64,000 nt of DNA from Pseudomonas cichorii (GCF_018343775.1 NZ_CP074349.1:2780001-2844000), one strand, 5' to 3'; counted from the first letter of the stretch, positions 47,641-57,568 are shown. The notes: generated by a model from the letters alone, not told the origin. Translations and numbers: made by a program.

Positions 47641-50274
47641 CTACCAACTCACTCTGACCCCTAGATTCCCCCGCAACCCATCCAGGTCATTGTCATCCAG
47701 ATTGCTGCTGTAATCGGCGCTGAGGTAAAGGCTGATTTCACGTGACAATCTGGCTGTCAGACCCACTCCCAGATCCGCCGTGGTGGCTTTGTGTTCAGTC
47801 TTGATCCGGTCGCTGTGATCGAAGGTCAGGGTGTCCGAGCCGTCAAAGTTGTGCCACAGGTTGCCTTGCAAAAATGGTTCGACCGGAATACCGCGCACCT
47901 GATAGCGCCCTTCAAGTCGCCCGCCAAGGCGTGCGCTGGTGTAGGGCTGTGAATCGAAGGCGACATGGGAAATGCCATCGTCCTGGCTATCAAGATCGAT
48001 ACGCTGGTGGATCACTTGTGCCTGGGGCTCGATGACCCAGTCCGGGTTCAGCTCAATCGGATAACCTGCCTCGATGGAAAGACTCAGGGCATCGCCTTCA
48101 GTGTCCATGCGAATGCCACGTTGCGAGCGGGTAGAGCCATCCACCCGCGTACCCATCGCCACGGTATCCACATACCAGCCTTTCGGGTCTATCAGGGTCC
48201 AGTACAGGCCCAGGCTATCGCCCTGGATTTTCAGTTTGCCGGTCCGGCGATCCTTGAAGCCTTCGGCAAAGCCTTTGACGTGGCCGTCCATGCGCGTGTG
48301 AGCCACGAACAGGCCGACCCGCTGGGTGCGCCCGTCGCCGTTTTGCAGCGCCAGCAAGTCGTGGCCGATCTGATAACCCTTGAGCGATGCATCCAGGCTT
48401 GGAGCCACGGTGCCCGACCAGTCCTGCCTGAAGTCATTGCCAAACAGGCGTGCCCAGCCAGCAGGCAATACGCCGGTTTCGGTCAGCAGGTTCTGGTCGC
48501 CCTGACGCTCATGGAAGGTGCCCAGTGAAGACAGGGCCAGTGTTGCGACCGCTGGCGTCACCACAGCGTAATTCGGCACTTCCAGGCGATACAAGGGAAC
48601 CGGTGCAGCGCCACGCACCGGTTCGGGAAGCGGCGGGGTGCCCGGAGCCGGAATGGGCTGGGCGATGGCCGGTTGCACGGTTGGCTGTGTGGGATTTGTC
48701 GGTGTGGGGACTGGCGTTGGCGCCGGGGCTACAGGAGGAACGGGTGTCGAGGGTGGTGTCGGAGTGGGTGGTTCTGCGGCAGGCTCTTCGGGCACAGGCA
48801 TGGCCGCCAGAGGTGCGGAAATCACCGAAGAGCGCAGAAACCAGCTGTTCTCCGAGTCTGCAGTCGCGCCGCCCTTGAACAGATAGTACTGATAGGCACC
48901 GACCGACAATGAATTTTTCAGGGAGAAGGCCGAGTTATCGCTGGTTGCACCATTGGCGGCCTGTACCACCTCGATCCCGTTCTGCAGGGTCAAGGCTCCG
49001 GTACCTCCCAGATTGTTGACTGCGATCTGGGTCGTACCGCTGATCGCTCCCCGGGAAACCACCAGCTTGTCACTGGGCGAGTTGTCACCGCCCAGCACCG
49101 ATTGCAGCAACAGTTGTCCGTTGCTGCCCACGTAATTGCCATTGATCGTGAGTGTGTCGCTGGCACTGCCGGTGCTCATGTCCAGAGTACCGGCATTATT
49201 GAGTATGACCAGGCCGCTGCTGGTAAAGGGTGAAATGCTGCCCGATACGGATGTCAGGGTACTGCTGGCATCGACATTCATGACCCCGGTTCCGCTGACG
49301 CTGTCTCCCAGTGTGAAAATGCCTGCCAGGTCCAGTTGTGAGCCGTTACCGAGATTGACCGTTTCCCAATTGGCATAGCGTTCGGGTTTGGCGGAGGTGG
49401 TTGCGTCGAAGGTCAGTAGATCCGTGCCTGCGCCGCCATTGAGCAGAGGGTTTGGCCCCAGATGGTTTTCATCCAGATTGCGCAGTGTTGCGCTGTCATT
49501 GTCGCTTTCCATCAAAACGCTGCCGCGTATGTAGCCGCTATTGAGCCAGGTGAACGTGTCATTGCCAAAGCTGGTGCGTATCCCGCCGCGAATCTCGCCG
49601 CCACTGACGGTAATCCGGTCGTTGCCACCGCTGATGCTCACCAGCCCCCCAATACTGCCGCCCGATACAATAATGGTGTCTCGGCCAAATCCGGCCACCA
49701 GATTATTGACGATGGTTCCGCCTGACATGTCGAAGGTATTGTCATCCAGTTTCATGTCCACGCGGCCTATGGTACCGCCGGTCATTCTGGCCTGATCGCC
49801 ATCCTCGAAGGCGCTACTGATCGTGCCGCCGGTCATGAGAAAGGTGTCCAGGCCATCGCCTTGAGTCAGCGAGCGCAGGGTGCCGCCACTCATGAAGAAA
49901 TCGTCACGGTCGGCACCCTGATTGACATCGCCTGTGATGTTTCCTGCCGTGATGCGAAACTGATCCGGCCCCGCGCCCTGATTGACGCTGCCGGTGATGT
50001 TGCCGGAATTCATCTCGACCCTGTCGCTTCCTGGCCCATAGGTGACGCTGCCGTTAATCGAACCCGTACCTCCTGCAGGGAATATCAGCGTGTTATTACC
50101 GCCTGGTTTGTTCAAGGGACCGCTGCTGCCGCTGTCACAGACCTGTATCTCGTTGGTGATGGTGGCGGCGAGATCGCAGGCACCATGAGCGTTGGGGGAG
50201 ATGAAGAGGGTCAGTACAGCCAGGGGAAGGATTCGAGCGATGAAGCGCAGGAGTAACCGGTGGTTGATTTTCAT
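47641..50274 (-). CDS. Autotransporter (type Va) with glycine/aspartate-rich repetitive passenger
   Basis: An 877-aa protein. Signal peptide ~1-31 (ending SPNAHG), passenger ~32-490, a proline-rich hinge ~495-565 and an autotransporter beta-barrel ~590-877 ending in VRVSW, the aromatic C-terminus needed for BAM recognition. The passenger has about ten units of ~20 residues with a GG-I/S-G-x-V pattern (NSGNITGSVNQGAGPDQFRI, then TAGNITGDVNQGADRDDFFM), predicting a right-handed beta-helix. Adhesion or surface activity is inferred; no protease or lipase triad is evident. Export would use Sec, BAM and possibly TamAB. Monocistronic. Domain architecture is clear; function is not. Confidence 0.9.
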   Translation of the reverse strand: MKINHRLLLRFIARILPLAVLTLFISPNAHGACDLAATITNEIQVCDSGSSGPLNKPGGNNTLIFPAGGTGSINGSVTYGPGSDRVEMNSGNITGSVNQGAGPDQFRITAGNITGDVNQGADRDDFFMSGGTLRSLTQGDGLDTFLMTGGTISSAFEDGDQARMTGGTIGRVDMKLDDNTFDMSGGTIVNNLVAGFGRDTIIVSGGSIGGLVSISGGNDRITVSGGEIRGGIRTSFGNDTFTWLNSGYIRGSVLMESDNDSATLRNLDENHLGPNPLLNGGAGTDLLTFDATTSAKPERYANWETVNLGNGSQLDLAGIFTLGDSVSGTGVMNVDASSTLTSVSGSISPFTSSGLVILNNAGTLDMSTGSASDTLTINGNYVGSNGQLLLQSVLGGDNSPSDKLVVSRGAISGTTQIAVNNLGGTGALTLQNGIEVVQAANGATSDNSAFSLKNSLSVGAYQYYLFKGGATADSENSWFLRSSVISAPLAAMPVPEEPAAEPPTPTPPSTPVPPVAPAPTPVPTPTNPTQPTVQPAIAQPIPAPGTPPLPEPVRGAAPVPLYRLEVPNYAVVTPAVATLALSSLGTFHERQGDQNLLTETGVLPAGWARLFGNDFRQDWSGTVAPSLDASLKGYQIGHDLLALQNGDGRTQRVGLFVAHTRMDGHVKGFAEGFKDRRTGKLKIQGDSLGLYWTLIDPKGWYVDTVAMGTRVDGSTRSQRGIRMDTEGDALSLSIEAGYPIELNPDWVIEPQAQVIHQRIDLDSQDDGISHVAFDSQPYTSARLGGRLEGRYQVRGIPVEPFLQGNLWHNFDGSDTLTFDHSDRIKTEHKATTADLGVGLTARLSREISLYLSADYSSNLDDNDLDGLRGNLGVRVSW

Positions 50275-50468
50275 GACTGCTCTCTCTGAACACGTGGTCA
50301 GGGAGGCGGTTCATGGTTTCAATGCTGGCCTGGCTACCACGCAAGTGACATCCATGAAGGGGTTTTATAAGCCTGATCAATGGCTAGCAGAAACAAGTCA
50401 AGATCCGATTGCGGGATGCGTCAATTAGTTGACCGACCGGCGGCATCAGGTTTCGTGCGAAAACAGGT

Positions 50469-51674
50469 TCAGGTGCCTGCTTGAGGGCGGCGTGATAACC
50501 AGAACGTCAGCGCCAGGGCGATGATCGACAGCAAAGAGGCATAAAAGAAAATCCAGCCATAGCCCTGACCCAGAGCAATGAAGCCCATTACGGGGCCGGC
50601 AATCGCCAGTGCCAGGTCGAAGAACACCGCATAGGCGCTCAAGCCTGCGCCACGACTGGTGGTGGGGACTTGCTTGATGGCCTCCACACCCAATGCCGGA
50701 TACACCAGCGACAGCCCCAGGCCGGTAAGGCCCGCGCCTGCCAGGGCAAAGCCGGTGTTGGGAGAAAGCCACAGCATGACCAGCCCGACGGTTTCCACCG
50801 CCATGCACAGCATCGCCGCAGTGAAGCCCCCCAAACGATTGATGGCACCGATAAAGAGCAGCCGCGCAAGGATGAAGCACACCCCGAACACGCTCAGGCA
50901 CCAGGCAGCACCTTCCCAACCACGACTGATATAGAACAGGGTGATAAACGTCGTCAGGGTGCCGTAGCCGATGGAAGAGAGTGTCAGCCCAAGGCCATAG
51001 GGCGCGATACGCCCGAACACCGACCAGTAGGGCAGGCGCTCGCCGGCAATCACTGGCACCGATGGCTTCTTGCGGATCATCAGCAATGCCAGGGCCGCCA
51101 TGGTGATCAAGGCAATGCCCAGGCTGTTGAATCCTGTGTGATCGATCACTACGACCCCGACTGGCGCGCCGATGGCAATGGCGCCATAGGACGCGATGCC
51201 ATTCCAGGAGATCGAGCGCGCCGTATGTTCTGCGCCGACCTTGCCAATGCACCAACTGATGGTGCCGACCCCGATCATGCCCTGGGAGACGCCGAGAAAC
51301 AGACGCGCCACGATCAGAATCCACAGGCTGGCCAGCGGGATGCTTTCCAGCAGCGTGGCGACCAGCGTCAGGACACCACTGATCGCTATCCCGCACAGGC
51401 CAAGAACGATGGCGCGTTTGCTGCCCATATTGTCCGTCACCCGGCCTGCAAAAGGGCGGCTGAGCAGGGTGGCCAGGTATTGAGAGCCGATGGTCAATCC
51501 GGCGACCACGGCGCTGAAGCCGAGCTGGTCATGCACATAGCCGGGCAGCACGGCAATCGGCAGACCGATGCACAGGAAGGCGATGAAGGTATAGAAAACG
51601 ATGGAAACGATCTGCAGCGTGATCGTCATGGAGCTGGGCTGCGCTGAGGGTTGTTGACTTGAGGCGGCAGGCAT
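50469..51674 (-). CDS. MFS transporter (YfcJ/YhhS-like exporter)
   Basis: A 401-aa major-facilitator protein with 12 predicted TM segments; the TM2-3 loop has GRVTDNMGSKRAIVLG, the MFS A-motif equivalent. It resembles the YfcJ/YhhS group of sugar or drug exporters; substrate unknown. Three in-frame ATGs exist (51731, 51674, 51629); none has a strong ribosome site, and 51674 is chosen as giving the usual short polar N-terminus. Divergent from the lactonase gene with 154 bp between starts, where both promoters must lie. Confidence 0.88.
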   Translation of the reverse strand: MPAASSQQPSAQPSSMTITLQIVSIVFYTFIAFLCIGLPIAVLPGYVHDQLGFSAVVAGLTIGSQYLATLLSRPFAGRVTDNMGSKRAIVLGLCGIAISGVLTLVATLLESIPLASLWILIVARLFLGVSQGMIGVGTISWCIGKVGAEHTARSISWNGIASYGAIAIGAPVGVVVIDHTGFNSLGIALITMAALALLMIRKKPSVPVIAGERLPYWSVFGRIAPYGLGLTLSSIGYGTLTTFITLFYISRGWEGAAWCLSVFGVCFILARLLFIGAINRLGGFTAAMLCMAVETVGLVMLWLSPNTGFALAGAGLTGLGLSLVYPALGVEAIKQVPTTSRGAGLSAYAVFFDLALAIAGPVMGFIALGQGYGWIFFYASLLSIIALALTFWLSRRPQAGT

Positions 51675-51828
51675 CGGACTCGTTCGCTGGCAGGCGGTTG
51701 GAATGCAGTCATCATGGCCCGGTAACGGCACAAATGAAAGCTTGCTAACAATCCGGTGGGGCGTATTGCTGTTATTCGTGACTAGTCATAGGATGACTGA
51801 CCACAAACACAATAACAAAAGGTGCGGC

Positions 51829-52959
51829 ATGAAAAGAAATCTCCTGTTGGCGGCTGCGGTTTCCTGCTCGTTCGGTCTGTCTGCTCACGCAGCGACTTTC
51901 GCCTACATCTCCAGTCCTGCGGACGGGCTCATTTCCCAGTACCGGCTTGACGCGAAAAGCGGAGCACTGAGCCTGATCGAGCAGACCAATGCGGGCGATC
52001 AGGTCAATCCCATGGCACTCTCTGCGGATGGCAAGACACTGTTTGCCGCCTTGCGTGCCAAGCCTTATCAGGTTGTCAGCTTTGGCGTCGAGCCGGGAAC
52101 GGGGCACCTCAAGCAGATATCTCAGGGGCCGCTGGCCGAGAGCCTGGCTTACCTGTCCACTGACCGCAGCGGTCGATTCCTGATGGGGGCCTCCTATGGC
52201 GGCGACTTGCTGAGTGTCCAGCCCATCGATGCCCAGCAGCGCCCAAGCGACAGCATTCAGACCTACAAGACCGGCTTGCATGCGCATTCGGTACGCACAG
52301 ACCCGAGCAACCGCTTCGTGTATGCCGGTAACCTGGGCGTCGATCACGTCCTGCAATACCGCCTGGAAAAGGACGGCACACTTGCGCCGATAGGGACGGG
52401 CTACGTCACCGTTGCAGACAAGACCGGTCCACGCCATCTGGCTTTCTCGCCGGACGGCAAATTCCTGTATGTAGTGGGAGAAATGAGCGGCACCGTGACC
52501 GGCTTTGCGATCGATGACAAAACCGGTGCGCTGACCCAGGTGACTCAGGCTGCCGGTATCCCGGAGCGCCTGAAACTTGCCCATGGCGAGGTGCGCGACG
52601 CCCGCAACAACGACCTCAAGGACGACCCGACTCCGCGCATCTGGGCGGCCGATATCCGCATGGCGCCGGATGGCAAGCTGCTGTTTATCAGCGAGCGTAC
52701 ATCCAGCAGCGTATCGACTTTCAAGGTCGAGCCTTCGAGCGGCAAGCTGACCTATCTTGAGAACTACGCGGTTCAGGAGAAGCAGCCACGCAATATCGCA
52801 GTCTCACCCGACGGACACTGGCTGCTGGTGACGGGAGAGAAGAGCGAGGTGGTGGGCAGTTATTCGATTGGCGCAGAGGGCGCCTTGAAGCGGGTCAGCG
52901 AAGCACCGTCGGGTAAAGGTGCGCTGTGGATCGAGATGCTGGAGCAGCCTGGCACGTAA
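51829..52959 (+). CDS. Exported lactonase-family beta-propeller (6-phosphogluconolactonase-like)
   Basis: A 376-aa protein with signal peptide (cleavage near SAHA-AT at residue 21-22), so it acts in the periplasm or outside. It has a seven-bladed propeller of the Lactonase family (PF10282), with repeated blades such as FSPDGKFLYVVGEMSG, APDGKLLFISER and SPDGHWLLVTGEK. Cytosolic members (YbhE/Pgl) hydrolyse 6-phosphogluconolactone; an exported copy probably acts on another lactone or is a binding protein. ATG 51829 has AAGG upstream and starts the signal peptide. It ends just before a REP-like hairpin shared with the convergent ABC-F gene. Confidence 0.87.
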   Translation: MKRNLLLAAAVSCSFGLSAHAATFAYISSPADGLISQYRLDAKSGALSLIEQTNAGDQVNPMALSADGKTLFAALRAKPYQVVSFGVEPGTGHLKQISQGPLAESLAYLSTDRSGRFLMGASYGGDLLSVQPIDAQQRPSDSIQTYKTGLHAHSVRTDPSNRFVYAGNLGVDHVLQYRLEKDGTLAPIGTGYVTVADKTGPRHLAFSPDGKFLYVVGEMSGTVTGFAIDDKTGALTQVTQAAGIPERLKLAHGEVRDARNNDLKDDPTPRIWAADIRMAPDGKLLFISERTSSSVSTFKVEPSSGKLTYLENYAVQEKQPRNIAVSPDGHWLLVTGEKSEVVGSYSIGAEGALKRVSEAPSGKGALWIEMLEQPGT

Positions 52960-52965
52960 TACCCG

Positions 52966-53008
52966 GTTCACGAATGAATCCGCTTCAAGGAGCGGACTCA
53001 TTCGCGGC
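52966..53008. repeat. Diverged REP-like hairpin between convergent genes
   Basis: TCACGAATGAATCCGCT and AGCGGACTCATTCGCGG form an imperfect stem of about 16 bp. It uses the REP core but is shorter and mutated. Position between two stops suggests a bidirectional transcription end. Confidence 0.6.
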
Positions 53009-53015
53009 AGGCGTT

Positions 53016-54605
53016 TTAGATCACTACACCCTGGCTGCGCAGGTAGTCATCGTAGGTGCCGCTGAAGTCGATCACGCCGCTCGGGCTGAGTTCGATGATG
53101 CGGGTGGCCAGCGAGGATACGAACTCCCGGTCATGGCTGACGAAAATCAGCGTCCCCGGATAGTTTTCCAGCGCCAGGTTCAGGGCCTCGATGGATTCCA
53201 TGTCCAGGTGGTTGGTCGGTTCGTCCATCACCAGCACGTTCGGCTTCTGCAGGATCAGCTTGCCGAACAGCATACGGCCTTGCTCACCACCGGAAATGAC
53301 CTTGACCGACTTGAGGATCTCGTCGTTGGAGAACAGCATGCGGCCCAGGGTGCCACGAACCAGCTGTTCGCCGCCCTGGGTCCACTGGCCCATCCAGTCG
53401 AACAGGGTGCTGTCGTCTTCGAAGTCGTGGGCGTGGTCCTGAGCGTAATAGCCGATTTCTGCGGATTCGGTCCACTTGATCGAACCGGCATCCGGCGTCA
53501 GGTCGTTGACCAGAGTACGCAGCAAGGTGGTCTTGCCGATACCGTTCGGGCCGATGATCGCCACGCGCTCGCCGGCTTCGACCGTGAAGCTGAAATCCTT
53601 GAACAGAATATTGCCATCGAACCCTTTGGCCATGTGCTCGACCACAACGGCCTGACGGTGCAGCTTCTTGGTCTGCTCGAAGCGAATGAACGGGCTGACA
53701 CGGCTGGAAGGCTTGACCTCGGCTAGCTGGATCTTGTCGATCTGCTTGGCGCGGGAAGTGGCCTGCTTGGCTTTCGAGGCGTTGGCCGAGAAGCGGCTGA
53801 CGAACGACTGCAGCTCGGAAATCTGTGCTTTCTTCTTGGCGTTGTCGGCCAGCAACTGCTCGCGGGACTGGGTCGCCACGGTCATGTACTCGTCGTAGTT
53901 GCCCGGGAACAGACGCAGTTCGCCGTAATCCAGGTCAGCCATGTGGGTGCACACGCTGTTCAGGAAGTGACGGTCGTGAGAGATGATGATCATCAGGCTG
54001 TTACGCTGGGTCAGAACGTTTTCCAGCCAGCGGATAGTGTTGATGTCCAGGTGGTTGGTCGGTTCGTCGAGCAACAGCACTTCAGGATCGGAAAACAGCG
54101 CCTGAGCCAGCAGGACGCGCAGTTTCCAGCCCGGCGAAACTTCGCTCATCGGGCCATTGTGCTGCTCGATGCCGATCCCCAGGCCCAGCAACAGCTCGCC
54201 GGCACGGGACTCGGCGGTGTAGCCGTCCATTTCCGCGAACTCGGTTTCCAGCTCGGCAACGGCCATGCCGTCGTCTTCGGTCATTTCCGGCAGCGAGTAG
54301 ATACGGTCGCGCTCGGCCTTGACCTTCCACAGCTCTTCGTGACCCATGATCACGGTGTCGAGAACGGTGAATTCCTCGTAGGCGAACTGATCCTGGCGCA
54401 ATTTACCCAGGCGCACGTTCGGTTCCAGCATGACCTGGCCACCCGAAGGCTCCAGGTCACCGCCCAGAATCTTCATGAACGTGGATTTGCCGCAGCCGTT
54501 GGCGCCGATCAGGCCGTAACGGTTACCGGCACCAAACTTGACCGAGACATTCTCGAACAAGGGTTTGGGGCCGAACTGCATGGTTATATTCGCGGTGGAG
54601 ATCAA
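53016..54605 (-). CDS. ybiT: ABC-F family ATPase (YbiT-like)
   Basis: A 529-aa protein with two ABC ATPase domains and no membrane segment, of the ABC-F type that acts on the ribosome. Walker [10 protein letters not shown] (34-42) and GPNGIGKTT in the second; Walker [12 protein letters not shown] and [10 protein letters not shown]. The first signature is VSPGWKLR, a YbiT hallmark, the second ISGGEQGR. The linker (~235-300) with [20 protein letters not shown] is the P-site tRNA-interaction motif. High similarity along its length to E. coli YbiT as I recall it. Translation-factor role, exact condition unknown. Monocistronic. Confidence 0.95.
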   Translation of the reverse strand: MISTANITMQFGPKPLFENVSVKFGAGNRYGLIGANGCGKSTFMKILGGDLEPSGGQVMLEPNVRLGKLRQDQFAYEEFTVLDTVIMGHEELWKVKAERDRIYSLPEMTEDDGMAVAELETEFAEMDGYTAESRAGELLLGLGIGIEQHNGPMSEVSPGWKLRVLLAQALFSDPEVLLLDEPTNHLDINTIRWLENVLTQRNSLMIIISHDRHFLNSVCTHMADLDYGELRLFPGNYDEYMTVATQSREQLLADNAKKKAQISELQSFVSRFSANASKAKQATSRAKQIDKIQLAEVKPSSRVSPFIRFEQTKKLHRQAVVVEHMAKGFDGNILFKDFSFTVEAGERVAIIGPNGIGKTTLLRTLVNDLTPDAGSIKWTESAEIGYYAQDHAHDFEDDSTLFDWMGQWTQGGEQLVRGTLGRMLFSNDEILKSVKVISGGEQGRMLFGKLILQKPNVLVMDEPTNHLDMESIEALNLALENYPGTLIFVSHDREFVSSLATRIIELSPSGVIDFSGTYDDYLRSQGVVI

Positions 54606-54987
54606 TTGCCTTACCTATCAATAACTTGGGAAATGCCGATGTGAGCCGTACCCAATAGGGCGGCTCGCTCCAGTCGGAGCTTGAGTGGTTCCAGCGAGGC
54701 ATACGTCGATAGCAACCAGCCTGTCAGAGACGGGTTGCCGGAATATGAATGCGGGGTTCATGCCAGACTTTGGCGCGCATTGTCGCATAGGTGGGGCGGT
54801 AGTTGTACGGTGGCGGGTAATGAATGCGTGGCTTTCTGCTGCCGACGTCTGCATGAATGCAGGTTAAAGACTATTCAGTGATGGCACTTTGATTTTTTTG
54901 AGCATCGCTTCTGACGGGTTTTCGCTTAGAATTTTCCCGACCGATATTCGGTCAGGCCAATGACGGCGAAAAGGAGTGGTTATAGCG
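54606..54987. promoter_or_regulatory. Intergenic region between divergent ybiT and lipoprotein gene
   Basis: 382 bp separate the two starts. I see no gene. Promoters for both must be here; AT-rich DNA at 54890-54945 with TAGAAT is a candidate -10 for the lipoprotein gene. Nothing else stands out. Confidence 0.4.
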
Positions 54988-55617
54988 ATGGGTTTTCGGA
55001 TAGCGGCAATGGTAGTTGCACTGGGTTTGCTGACGGGCTGTGCAATGGGGCGCTCGGAAGTCGATGTGAAGTTTGCTCCCCTCGATACCGCTCAGAAAAC
55101 GACGACGTCCAATGGCAAGAAGGTTCTGATCAGTGCCGTTGATGAACGTGTTTTCAAAATCAATCCGCGCAGTGCTGATATCCCGTCATTGAAAGATGAT
55201 GAAATCACTGACAAATCCATCACTGAGCGTGCTGTTGGCCGCAAGCGTAATGGTTATGGAATGGCGATGGGCGATGTAGTGCTTCCCTCTGGTCGCACGG
55301 TGTCCCAATTGGTGAGCCAGGCCGTCTCTGATGCCTACAGGAATGCAGGTTATGAGGTCGTGACTGACAAGAGTGCCAAGGAGGCCACTGCTGTAAACGT
55401 TCATATCGTGGAGTTCTGGTCATGGTTCTCCCCTGGGTTTCTATCGATTGCGGTCAACAACAAATCTCACCTGAGAATCGAAACTGCAGGTGCTCCGGAC
55501 ATGAATGTAGTCACTCGCAAGAGCGAAAACATGCAGGCTGCGACCGAATCCGACTGGAAAGAAATCACTGAATCCGGTCTCAAGGAAATTGCCCTTGAGA
55601 CGAAAAAGCAGCTCTAG
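54988..55617 (+). CDS. Lipoprotein of unknown function (YajG-like)
   Basis: A 209-aa lipoprotein. The lipobox LLTGC puts the acylated cysteine at C18. KVLISAVDERVFKINPRSAD and a later beta/alpha pattern (VSQAVSDAYRNAGYEVVTD) loosely recall YajG-type outer-membrane lipoproteins, which are sometimes labelled flagellar biosynthesis proteins in pseudomonads without evidence. AAAGGAG lies upstream of ATG 54988; the GTG at 54976 overlaps that site and is rejected. Alone in its unit. Family assignment is tentative; lipoprotein status is firm. Confidence 0.75.
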   Translation: MGFRIAAMVVALGLLTGCAMGRSEVDVKFAPLDTAQKTTTSNGKKVLISAVDERVFKINPRSADIPSLKDDEITDKSITERAVGRKRNGYGMAMGDVVLPSGRTVSQLVSQAVSDAYRNAGYEVVTDKSAKEATAVNVHIVEFWSWFSPGFLSIAVNNKSHLRIETAGAPDMNVVTRKSENMQAATESDWKEITESGLKEIALETKKQL

Positions 55618-55863
55618 GTATCTCTGATACTTGAGGGGGCAGCAGGGTCGTTATGGAGCCGATGTCTGTCGAGCCACAGATGAGCTGCCTTCCCGCACAC
55701 GCCGCATTGATCTATTAAGGTGTGCCTTTGAATAGCGCGTACCGATCATCGGGAGCCAAAGTCGCCCTGATCTGTATCAATGGCGAATTCCGTCTTGCAG
55801 CCTACGCTTTTTGCCATAAGGGCTGGATACCCTTTCCAGCTCTTTGCATTCAGGAGTAGTCCA

Positions 55864-56061
55864 ATGTCGAGCAAGCCACCGCTCTTTAACGATGAAATCC
55901 AGGCATGGGATCTGTATGCCTCTGCCGCGCTCAGTGCCACGATTGTGAAAGCCGAGTCTGCCGAACAGGCGGTCGAGGCTGCGGCCGATCTGGCGGACAG
56001 CCTTCTCAAGGAGCGGGCAAAGCGTATCAAGGCTGCGAAGGAGCATCTTTTTCAGCATTGA
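55864..56061 (+). CDS. Hypothetical 65-residue protein
   Basis: AGGAG 8 nt before ATG 55864 and a clean frame encode MSSKPPLFNDEIQAWDLYAS and then an alanine-rich amphipathic helix ending in a basic segment (LLKERAKRIKAAKEHLFQH). The composition is that of a small helical soluble protein. A weak hairpin AGGCC-TTTCG-GGCCT follows at 56061-56075. No family recognised; coding status is likely from the ribosome site and codon use. Confidence 0.6.
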   Translation: MSSKPPLFNDEIQAWDLYASAALSATIVKAESAEQAVEAAADLADSLLKERAKRIKAAKEHLFQH

Positions 56062-56206
56062 GGCCTTTCGGGCCTGATCCTGTTTTTACTAACTGTCGGG
56101 AGCGGTCTTGCTCTTCATGTAGCCGTTCTTTTGCAATCTCACCGCCCTTGTTCTTCAGGCTGGGGCGGTGAACTGCAAGCCTTCCATCAATCTCGCTGTT
56201 CAACCG

Positions 56207-57568
56207 CTAAACGTAAAATCGTTGGTCTGATTCCGGATCAGCCAGCAGTTTGTTGTACACGCTCATGAACTCACGGTCCTGCCGTTCGCGCTCATAAAGA
56301 CGGTCAATTTCATTGGCCAGATTCCGCCCTAGTGCAATCACATTTCTGATCCAGTTCTGTTTCACGAGCTGGTTTATGTGTTTGTCCAGGTCTTTCAGGA
56401 TAGGGCCCACATCTATCCATTCGAGCTGGTAATGGGCAGGAATGCAAAAACTGCCGTTCGTTTGTGATAGACGCAAATCGAGGAGTTCCGCATTGAGGTT
56501 TCCATCGTTATCAATGGCACCTCTCAGGTAGCTGGCTGAGGCGTCGTGCGATTGCATTATGTTCTGAATGATTGAAGATCGCTGGCGAGCCAGGAACTCT
56601 TCAAGGTCATCTAGTCCATGCGTGTGAGCAAGCGCCTGAATGATTTCAATAAGCTCTTTTTCCGTTTCGTCAGCATGCCTCGGTGATGCTTCCAGTACCG
56701 TCAAAAACGCCTCGCAAGCAGGAATGTTTGCACTGATCGCCGAGGATATTTCCAGAAGGTCGTAGGTGTTGTTACATTTGATGTTCTCCAGGTCCTTGTC
56801 GCCGTAAACTTCCTCCAGAAGTGCTGACATCCTTTGGTCAGGCAAGTGCTCACGGGCGATGTCGTGGATGGCACGGCAAACGTCTGCCGGGGACTGACGG
56901 CTGCCCTCTACATCTACCAGTTCCAGCGGGCTATCGAGAAGTTCGCGCAGTCGTTGGCCTGCGATCATGTTCTCGATTGTGCTATTTACGGTACTGGCGC
57001 GTTTGAGTGTTCTCACAACCTCTGAAGGTAGAGAGTCCTTTTTTACCTGAGTGCACAATGCTTGGTCGTCCAGCACTCGCGCGCACAAATCGTCGATCCA
57101 TTCAGAGTCTGCCGGGTCTACTTTTATCAGCGCTTCATGGTTTCGATTGAAATGGGTCTTCCAATCGAAACGGATGCCGGAAAACCAGGGTTCTGCTCCA
57201 CGGGTGACGTTTTGTGAGCCAAGCCATGCAACGCCGTCATGAGCAAGCAATTTGATGTGGCATGCCGCGTGTAGGTATAGCTGGGTATCCTCGCGAAGAT
57301 TCTCCGTAATTTTTTTCAGGGCTTCCTGAAGAGCGTTATCGGCAGCCTTATCAATGTTAGCCAAGCCAATGATGAGCCGCGGTGAGGTGCCAATGGCTCG
57401 AGCCAGATAGGTGCTGTTCAAGTATCGAAAAAGCGAATCCAGGTTCGATGCATCTGCATAAGTAATGATTGTCAAATCCCTGACTGATTCGGGTGTCGAC
57501 GGATTGAACGCACGCTCTCCGTAGTGGCGATGAAAAAGGGTTGCTGTAATCGTGGCGAGCGGCTTCAT
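56207..57568 (-). CDS. Protein with a single PLD-like (HKD) motif, unknown function
   Basis: A 453-aa protein without signal peptide. Residues ~100-125 contain HIKLLAHDGVAWLGSQN, fitting HxK-x4-D-x5-GSxN, the catalytic motif of the phospholipase-D/nuclease superfamily. Only one copy is seen, so an active site would need a dimer, as in Nuc or BfiI-type nucleases. The remaining 300 residues are helical, mixed polar and unfamiliar to me. The gene has visibly lower G+C than its neighbours and no related partner, suggesting transfer. Roles in DNA cleavage or defence are possible but not shown. The start ATG 57568 is the first in frame. Confidence 0.65.
   Translation of the reverse strand: MKPLATITATLFHRHYGERAFNPSTPESVRDLTIITYADASNLDSLFRYLNSTYLARAIGTSPRLIIGLANIDKAADNALQEALKKITENLREDTQLYLHAACHIKLLAHDGVAWLGSQNVTRGAEPWFSGIRFDWKTHFNRNHEALIKVDPADSEWIDDLCARVLDDQALCTQVKKDSLPSEVVRTLKRASTVNSTIENMIAGQRLRELLDSPLELVDVEGSRQSPADVCRAIHDIAREHLPDQRMSALLEEVYGDKDLENIKCNNTYDLLEISSAISANIPACEAFLTVLEASPRHADETEKELIEIIQALAHTHGLDDLEEFLARQRSSIIQNIMQSHDASASYLRGAIDNDGNLNAELLDLRLSQTNGSFCIPAHYQLEWIDVGPILKDLDKHINQLVKQNWIRNVIALGRNLANEIDRLYERERQDREFMSVYNKLLADPESDQRFYV

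Noticed and set aside
50446..51396. 316-codon minus-strand frame overlapping the MFS gene
   Set aside because: Other frame of the same strand; lacks the TM pattern that the 401-aa frame has.
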